64,000 nt of DNA from Guadua angustifolia (Eukaryota > Streptophyta > Magnoliopsida > Poales > Poaceae): contig CM070511.1 in the NCBI GenBank assembly GCA_036346375.1, positions 7,068,001 to 7,132,000 on the forward strand, given 5' to 3'. Within the stretch, counting starts at the first letter, position 1; each line of letters starts with the position of its first letter. The notes beneath the pieces are model-generated. The model saw only the letters and a program-made list of their open reading frames with translations, was not told where the DNA came from and made no database searches. Of the stretch, positions 57,173 to 64,000 are shown piece by piece. The position numbers were made by a program, and so were the translations under genes.

Positions 57173-57698
57173 CTGATGGGGAAGGGGATGCCCGAACTTC
57201 TGTTAGGTGGATGATAAGTCGATTAGGCGACGCGAGACACACACGATCCGGCTTCTTGATCGGCACAATCAAAACCCCTACAATCGCAGCACCACGCGTC
57301 CTCTGGTTATCAACCGTGCTTTGCCCGGTTGACCTCGCCACGAAGGCTAATCCCTGCCAATGAATCAAGAACACAAGCAAGAACAAGAAAGATGCAACTG
57401 AATTTGCAATTGAGGATGAAGCTCACGAGTTGGGGTCTCACAAACCGATGAACGGCGACACTGTTCAAAGACAGAATTAATCTAAGCAAAACCCGCATCA
57501 AACCCTAGCGGCGGCTACTGATTATAAGGTCTAAGGGACATCCTAGAAACCCTAGACGCATCCGTGAGGGACTCCAACACGATACATGGGCCAATGGCCC
57601 AAATTGGTGACGCAGCACCCTAGGACAGATTCTGTCCGCCAGCTTGAAATATAAATTCCTGTCGATTCCGAAGTCCAAATGACCTAAAACTGGTGCCA
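57173..57698 (-). repeat. 3' LTR of retroelement B (proposed)
   Basis: On the minus strand it would start TGGCACCAG at 57698, after a purine-rich GAGATAAACTTTCAAA, and end CCTTCCCCATCA at 57173. The stop of the pol reading frame at 57708 lies just before it. The length of 526 bp is short and the other LTR is outside the window, so the inner border is tentative. AAACCCTAG words occur at 57492 and 57548. Confidence 0.45.
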
Positions 57699-57707
57699 TT
57701 TGAAAGT

Positions 57708-59355
57708 TTATCTCCTTAGCTTTCGAGGCATATGTGGATCATCAAAATAGGAGCCCGTTTGTGGTCTGGGCGATGATTTTAGTGAATGCTGCTCCTGGTG
57801 GCCGAGGTAGTCGACTCCGAGATGAATTGAACCTCCAACTTGACTTGGACACCCTCCTTGCCTCCCTCCTGGTCCTTGCTGGTTTCCAAGGCCTTCATGG
57901 TCCTCTCCAAAGTTCCTAAGTACAAGATAATCAATAATATCATTAGGTAGCATACCATCCTCACAAGTATATGCACGGGCACTTAGGAGCGAGCTCACTG
58001 TTGATTCAATTGCCGTGCTCGTGCTCTTGTGATGGGTCCTTGCATCACTGGCTGGAGGAGGCTCGATCGTATGCATAGAAGTGATGTCCTCATCATCCTC
58101 CCCTCTTGAAGTGGAGTCGTCCTCGACTCAAGCTCATCTTCTTCTCCCATGAGCGGTTTCAAATCTGCAATGTTAAATGTGGGACTAACCCCAAATTGAG
58201 GCGGCAACTCCAGTTTATATGCATTATCATTTATTTTCTCAAGTATCTTAAAGGACCATCAGCTCTAGGCATTAATTTAGACTTTCTCAATTCTGGAAAG
58301 CGATCCTTTCGCAAGTGTAACCATACTAAATCACCGGTTCAAGTTTTACTTCCTTTCTACCTTTACTTCCCGCAGTCCTATACCTTTCATTCATCATTTC
58401 AATATTTTCTTTAGTCTTTTCATGCAATTTTAGAATAAATTCAGCACGTTCCTTAGCATCAAGATTAACTTCGTTCACTAGTAGGTAAAGGTAATAGATC
58501 AATAGGAGCACGGGATTGAAGCCATATACTACGAAAAGGACTTACCTTGGTGGTGGAATGTACCACCCTATTATAAGCGAACTCAACATCGGCAAACACT
58601 CTTCCCACATCTTCAAATTCTTCTTCAAAACAGCCCTCAACATAGTGGATAATGTACGATTTACTACCTCGGTTTGGCCGTCGGTTTGGGGATGACATGT
58701 TGTTGAAAACAGCAGCTTGGTCCCCAATTTATTCCATAGAGTTCTCCAAAAGTGGCTCAAAAACTTGGCGTCACGATCTGAAACAATAGTAGAAGGCGTA
58801 CCATGCAAGCGAACGATTTCTTGAAAGAAAAGGTTAGCAATATTAACAGCATTGTCGCTCTTATGACAAGGAATAAAGTGAGCCATCTTAGAAAATCTAT
58901 CAACCACCACAAAAATACTATCCCTCCCCTCTTGGTCCTAAGCGGTCCTAAAACAAAGTCCATAGATATATCCTCCCATGGAGTGCTAGGAGCAGGAAGA
59001 GGCATATATAAACCATGTGGATTCAATCGTGACTTAGCCTTTTGACATGTAGTGCAGCGGGATACAAACCTCTCAATGTCTCGCCTCATCTTGACCAAAA
59101 GAAGTGGGCCCACAAAGACCTCTGTCTTCTTGGCACCAAAATGACCCATCAAACCTCCTCCATGGGCCTCTGTATCAAAAAGAAAAGCGAACGGATCCAA
59201 GCTGGAATACATAGGCGGTTAGCTCTAAACACAAATCCATCGTTTATCACATATTTGTCCCATGTTCTTCCCTCTTTGCAATGCAGCAAGACATCTTTAA
59301 AGTCATCATCATGAGCATATTGTTCTTTAATTGATTCCAATCCAAATATCGACAA
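57708..59355 (-). pseudogene. pol: Integrase and C-terminal tail of retroelement B
   Basis: Minus strand. 59149-59355 holds the lead-in ([20 protein letters not shown]). 58757-59212 holds the zinc-binding domain (HGGGLMGHFGAKKT, CTTCQKAKSRLNPHGLY) and PWEDISMDFVLG. 58542-58910 holds the core: [32 protein letters not shown] and [16 protein letters not shown], with Asp, Asp and Glu at the expected places (35 residues between the last two). The C-terminal region is split among frames at 57995-58511, with PPQFGVSPTFNIADLKPLMG and GPITRARARQLN. A further tail runs to 57708. The catalytic core reads cleanly over 120 residues, but the flanks are frameshifted. Confidence 0.88.
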
Positions 59356-60712
59356 TCAAGTTGGGACAACATGGTATATCTCCTAGACAAGGTATCGGCA
59401 ATCACATTATCCTTCCCTTTCTTGTGTTTGATAACATAAGGAAAAGATTCAATAAATTCAACCCATTTAGCATGTCTACGATTCAGTTTCACTTATTTGC
59501 GAATATGTTTTAGCGACTCATGATCAGAATGAATAACAAATTCTTTGGGCCAAAGATAATGTTGCCACGTTTCTAAGGATCGCACAAGAGCATACAATTC
59601 TTTATCATCGTGGAATAATTCAAGACAGGACCACTCAATTTTTCGCTAAAGTAAGCAACAGGTTTGCTGTCTTGCATCAAAACACCACCAATTCCAACCC
59701 CACTAGCATCACATTCAAGCTCAAAGGTCTTATTAAAATCAAGAAGTTGAAGTAAAGGTGCATCAGTAAGCTTATCTTTCAAAAGATTGAAGGCATTCTC
59801 CTGTGCTTGCCCCCAATAGAACACAACTCCCTTCTTCGTCAACTCGTTCAATGGGGCTGCAATGGTGCTGAAATCCTTCACAAAGCGGCGGTAAAATCCG
59901 GCAAGTCCGTGGAAGCTCGCGACTTGTGAAATAAATCGTGGGCGTTGGCCAACTCTTAATCGCATGCACCTTGGCTTCATCAACCTCAATTCCCTCGGAG
60001 TCACAACATAGCCAAGAAAGCGATACTCGTTAGGTTGCAAAAGTGCACTTCTCGAGGTTTCCAAATAAGCGTCACGACGCAAAGCATCAAAAACAACACG
60101 TAGATGATCAAGATGTTCATGTAATGACTTGCTGTAAATCAATATATCATCAAAATAAACCACCACAAATTTCCCAATGAAAGCTCGTAAAACCTCGTTC
60201 ATTAAGCGCATGAAGGTGCTCGGTGCATTAGTTAAACCAAAAGGCATGACTAACCACTCATACAATCCAAACTTGGTTTTAAAAGCTGTTTTCCATTCAT
60301 CTCCCAATTTCATTCTTATTTGGTGGTATCCACTCATAAGTCAACCTTAGAAAATTATAAAACCACTTAACTCATCAAGCATGTCGTCTAGCCTAGGAAT
60401 AGGATAGCGGTACCTTATTGTGATATTGTTAATGGCTCTACAATCTCGCACATGCACCAAGCGCCATCTTTCTTAGGAACCAAAATAACGAGAAGCGGCA
60501 CAAGGACTAAGGCTCTCACGTACATACCCACGGTCCAAAAGATCTTGGACTTGGCGCTGAATCTCCTTAGTCTCCTCGGGGTTGGTCCTATAAGCGGCTT
60601 CGGTTTGGCAAACTCGCTCCGGTATCAAATCAATTTGGTGCTCAATCCCTCGTATGGGTGGGAGTCTGGAGGTATCTCGGCGGAAAAACATCCACATACT
60701 CCTTAGAATCAT
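59247..60712 (-). pseudogene. pol: Reverse transcriptase and RNase H of retroelement B
   Basis: Minus strand. 60473-60712 gives RLPPIRGIEHQIDLIPER and IQRQVQDLLDRGYVRESLSPCA, the start of RT; a break near 60340-60470 hides the next block. 59573-60337 gives [37 protein letters not shown] and [14 protein letters not shown], with the catalytic YFDD at 60146-60157. The connection [19 protein letters not shown] and the RNase H start [18 protein letters not shown] with its Asp follow. 59247-59492 carries [14 protein letters not shown], the RNase H end. The RT palm is intact in one frame. Confidence 0.9.
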
Positions 60713-61105
60713 TCACCTTGAATGTGGTATGGATGTGGGTCTTGAGGCGTGTGGTCAAGCCAAGCTTCTTGACCAAATCTGTACTCACCAAGTTGTTGCA
60801 TTTGCCGGAGTCAATGATCACAGCGCTCATCGGTTGTTGATGACGAAGAAAATCTGGAACAAGTTGTGGTATGCTTCTTTGCTCGGCTTGCTCCATCGTG
60901 CGCTAAGGACACATTTGGACAATGATGGACTGTCTGTGGAAGTATCCTCGGCGCCAAAGGTGGCATCATCATCAACCTCGTCATCGTCCACCCTGGTGTC
61001 GTCGATCTCGTCCTCAACATTGGAGGCGCTGATGTAACCTCCGTCATCGGTGGCGATGTATGCCCGCTGGCTAGGGCATTCTCTCTTGACGTGGCCAATC
61101 CCTTA
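60642..61105 (-). pseudogene. pol: Zinc knuckle and protease of retroelement B, truncated
   Basis: Minus strand. Next to 61105 the reading enters at the C-terminal part of a gag zinc knuckle (GHVKRECPS-like wording in the frame at about 61060-61095), then an acidic linker (DEIDDTRVDDDEVDDD at about 60970-61020). The protease at 60642-60896 has AVIIDSGKCNNLVSTDLVKKLG, with the catalytic Asp-Ser-Gly, then FPPRYLQTPTHTRD. Gag proper is missing because LTR C begins at 61106. Confidence 0.75.
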
Positions 61106-64000
61106 TGTAACACCCCAATTTTTGCTTTTCTTGCATTAAATTGGTATTTTGAATTTTTGGGAATTTCTGGAATTTATTTGGATTTATTTGGAATTATTTG
61201 AATTTATTTTGAATTAAGCCATTTATCAAATTAATTAAATAATGGAAGAGTTAAAATAAAGTTTTGCTGAAAATATTTTATTTGAGTCACAAATGTCTTA
61301 AAATATTTTTGGGAATTTTTCCAGAATTTTTCTAGTATTTCTAAAGCCCCAAATGAATTATTTGAATTTGAGAATTATTTTTAATCGAAAAGGATTAAAA
61401 TCCGAATGAATAGTGTTGGGCGAGTCTTGTATGCGGCCCGTTTGAAAACCCTAGCGCCGTGGCCGTTCGATCTTCATCCGACGGCTCACGATGCGCCACG
61501 TCACCCAACCCTATTCCCCGCCGGACTCCGCCGCCGCCACGGACTCCTCCGCGAATTTCGCAACGGCACGGACGCCAAGAGCCCCTATTTAATGCGCCGC
61601 CACCCCTCCCGTGTTCCTCGGTTTGCGCCGCACCCAGCCGTACGCCGCACGCCACCTGAGACGCCGCCGCCTCGCCGCACGACCTCGCCGAAGTCCCGAA
61701 GCCGTCCGCCGCACTTCTTCGCGTCGGTTCGTCGCCGCCGGTGATTCTCCGCCGTCGCCCGCGCCACCATCGGACTCATCTCGTCGCGCCGCACCGGGAG
61801 CGTTACCGCACGTCGCCGGAGGACCACGGAAACGCCGCGCCGCACGTCGTCGTCTTCGTCTCCGGTCAAGCCAGCGCCGCCGCACCATCGCCGTCGCCCC
61901 GAGCTTCGTCGACCGTCCGATCTCCAATCGACGATTCAGATCCCGCCACGTCGCCCCCAAAACAGTAAAGCCCATCTTCTAATCTCCACCGTTAGATGCA
62001 AACCGAGGGCCACCCGTCGTGCCGCGCACCGATCCACAATGCGTGGCGACAAAGCGGACCCACATGTCGATCTCACGCGCCGTTCTTTGTGCGCATAGTC
62101 GGTGACAAGACGGGCCCACATGTCAGCCGCACCGGACCGGTGACGTCAGGGTGACGTCACGGTGGGTCCCACCTGTCGATGAGTTGGCCGAGTTGTCTTG
62201 GCGTCACGATGGCGTCATGATGGCGTCGGCCACGGGGCGGTCGGTGGCGTCGGCAAGGCCACGTGTCACTCTCTGGTGATGACACGTGTCACAGATGACG
62301 CAATAATTAATTTTCTGAAAAAGAAAATATTTATTTAATTCGGTTTATTGATTTTAAATGTATTTTGAAACTTCAAATGCTTATAACTTTTGCGTTTTAA
62401 CTCCGATTTGAGTGATTCCAATTTCTATAAATTTGTAAAATCAAGCTCTTTCTGTTTATGAATTTTATTTGAATTTTAGGCTTGAGTTGCTTCTGTTTTA
62501 TTTATTTATTGCTATTTATTTGCGTTCTGGCGTGAAGCGTTGAAGTGCGAAGCGGTTTCGAGGAGAAGTTCGACCGAGAGCAAGTTCAGGAACCGGAACC
62601 AGCACTTTTTGAAGGCAAGTTGTGTTTGATCATGTTGAACCTATTAGAGCAAATTACTTTGATTTAAACTATTGCATGCGAATTTGATAGAAATGACTTT
62701 GAATAAGTTTTTGGGATTAGTTAAATGCCTAGTTCTGTATGCCACCTTGTCGTATATAATTGTATGCCATGAATCATTTGTCACCCTAGATTATGGACTA
62801 ATAGTTGGACATTAATAATTTACCAACATGGGTTGAGTAGACCAAGTAGTATGCTTAGCAGGCCACGTGGACATTTTATGATTTTGGAATACCAAAGTAA
62901 ATATTGACCTAATGAGATATGGAACATGATTTGTGAATAAGACATGTGTTATTGAGTTGATGATGGCACGTGGTGCAATGGTAAAGAACAAGGGGTGGGA
63001 AAATGATTTAGGCGAGGCATGTGGCAAGATTGTTTACGGTGGGCCAAGAGTGGCAAGCTAGGCGGTCGCATTTGGTTTTATTGGTTTTGGATGTTTAAGG
63101 TCATTTTGGTTAGTCTTGCCTCGGTCAACTAAGGACTTAACCTTGCGAGCATTTGAGTGAGTCTCTCATACTGACCACAAGCTCCGTAATGGGATGGGCT
63201 TAGTGAGTAAACCGGGAAATCTATTCTTTGGTCTTGTCGTGGTGGTGTGAGGCAGGAGAAGCGGAATGAGAACTCACATGGCGCAAGAGGGGGCCACAGG
63301 TGTGGTAACCAGTCCCTCGGTGTTGAAACCTTAGCGCAGCGATCTTGAGTTTAGATGGAACTTTGGAAAGGCCGTTACGGTTATCTACCTTGGTGGTATT
63401 TGTTGTATCTTGTGGGTAAAGTGTATAACCTCTGCGAGAGTGTACAACCTATTGAATAGCCGTGCTCACGGTAATGAGCATCGCTCGGTGATTCTGATCA
63501 AGGGTTAGATTTTCATGAAAATGAATTGTTTATGGAAAATGCTTGGGGTTGGTAATGAGGAACTGGACATAGGATGGAAATATATTTGTGATTAAAATGT
63601 TTGTGAAAGCTACTATTCTTATTCTTTGTTTTCTTTGCTTTGCAAATTACTCTTGTTATTCTTAAATCTTTGTCTTGCTCATGAACCATAGCCTATCCTT
63701 TGTACTAAGCCATGCATGTAGAATATTAGAATTGCATTACATGCATGACTTCTTTGAGTGCTCAAAGTACTCACCCCACAACAACACAACTTCAGTTGAA
63801 GAAGAAGCAACCCCGCTCAGGAGGAGGAGTATCAGGAGGAGATGACAAACTAGGGAGCGAGCCCAGTCAGTTGACTGTGGCAAATTGGTTGGCGCCACGT
63901 GTTTATTTTATTTCATTTGCATTTGAATATTTTAATAATCCTTCGCTACTGAATCGTATCTTTGTAACTTGACCATAAGGTCAATCAACTAGTTTGAGTA
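61106..64000 (+). repeat. Long LTR of element C, running off the window
   Basis: It starts TGTAACACCCCAATTTTTGC inside the gag region of retroelement B, as a Tekay-type chromovirus LTR does. The first 330 bp is AT-rich with repeated GGAATTTATTTGGATTTA-like words. 61420-61980 is GC-rich with a CTATTTAATGCG TATA-like word at about 61583. 63150-63520 holds the block shared with 53700-55048. No primer site is reached by 64000, so the LTR is at least 2.9 kb. The Arg/Pro/Ala-rich frames at 61395-62121 occur on both strands in GC-rich DNA and are not taken as genes. Confidence 0.75.

Larger units (their letters stand above)
57173..61105 (-). mobile_element. Retroelement B: Ty3/gypsy chromovirus-type, minus strand
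   Basis: From right to left: zinc knuckle, protease, RT, RNase H, integrase and a C-terminal tail, then one LTR ending at 57173. It is inserted in the CACTA transposase after the word ATCTC (57168-57172). The gag, the other LTR and the target duplication on the right are lost because LTR C begins at 61106. The integrase tail with GPITRARARQLN is typical of a widespread grass Ty3/gypsy chromovirus group; I cannot assign the exact clade. Confidence 0.82.

Noticed and set aside
61395..62121. Arg-rich frames on both strands near a TATA-like word
   Set aside because: This is the GC-rich part of an LTR. Frames overlap on both strands and have only compositional bias. A small LTR-encoded protein cannot be excluded but has no support.

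Overview
The window is plant nuclear DNA, almost certainly from a grass (Poaceae). It is built nearly entirely from transposable elements nested in one another. The families fit a grass: Ty3/gypsy Tat-type elements with an antisense gene, Tekay-like and other chromoviruses, CACTA elements, copia-like solo LTRs, a hAT element, a Helitron and a plant-mobile-domain (PMD) gene. I find no tRNA or rRNA gene, no CRISPR array and no convincing single-copy host gene. Every coding region is a transposon gene, and all are broken by stops or frameshifts. The species cannot be named from the sequence.

Layout. (1) 1-1821: AT-rich DNA, a CACTA-type terminal fragment and the left part of a ~1.07-kb tandem unit. 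(2) 1822-36086: element A, a Tat-type LTR retrotransposon with 0.65-kb LTRs and target duplication CAATA. Inside its pol lie a 1.67-kb solo LTR (6867-8534, target duplication CAAGC) and a chromovirus (8968-30662, LTRs of about 3.17 kb, target duplication CGGCG). The chromovirus pol is itself interrupted at 16749-26824 by a second, degraded copy of 490-10410 plus an LTR fragment. An antisense gene on the minus strand (32191-35004) lies between element A's pol and its 3' LTR. (3) 36087-40430: the tandem unit resumes, interrupted by a hAT element (36302-37849) and a Helitron (37984-38794). A neighbouring copy (39085-40151) is uninterrupted and serves as an empty-site control for all three insertions. 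(4) 40431-44652: the 3' half of a minus-strand CACTA element. (5) 44653-48109: the 5' part of a second Tat-like element, whose LTR carries a GC-rich ~107-bp tandem array. (6) 48110-53700: a PMD-family gene split by a 1.4-kb solo LTR, then LTR-like DNA. (7) 53700-55048: an inverted chromovirus LTR fragment. (8) 55049-57172: the 5' half of a plus-strand CACTA element. (9) 57173-61105: a minus-strand chromovirus cut at its zinc knuckle. (10) 61106-64000: a long LTR that runs off the window.

How the parts relate. Insertion order can be read from the nesting. The tandem unit came first, then element A, then the solo LTR and the chromovirus inside A, and last the 9.5-kb duplication, which copies all those junctions. 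The differences between the two copies cluster at CTG/CAG/CCWGG-like words and spare AT-rich stretches. That looks like base-calling error at methylated cytosines or an unpolished assembly insertion rather than ordinary decay, so many frameshifts here may not be real. I found no clearly new biological system. The items most worth a second look are the 107-bp LTR satellite, the palindrome cluster in the chromovirus LTR, the PMD gene and the odd duplication.
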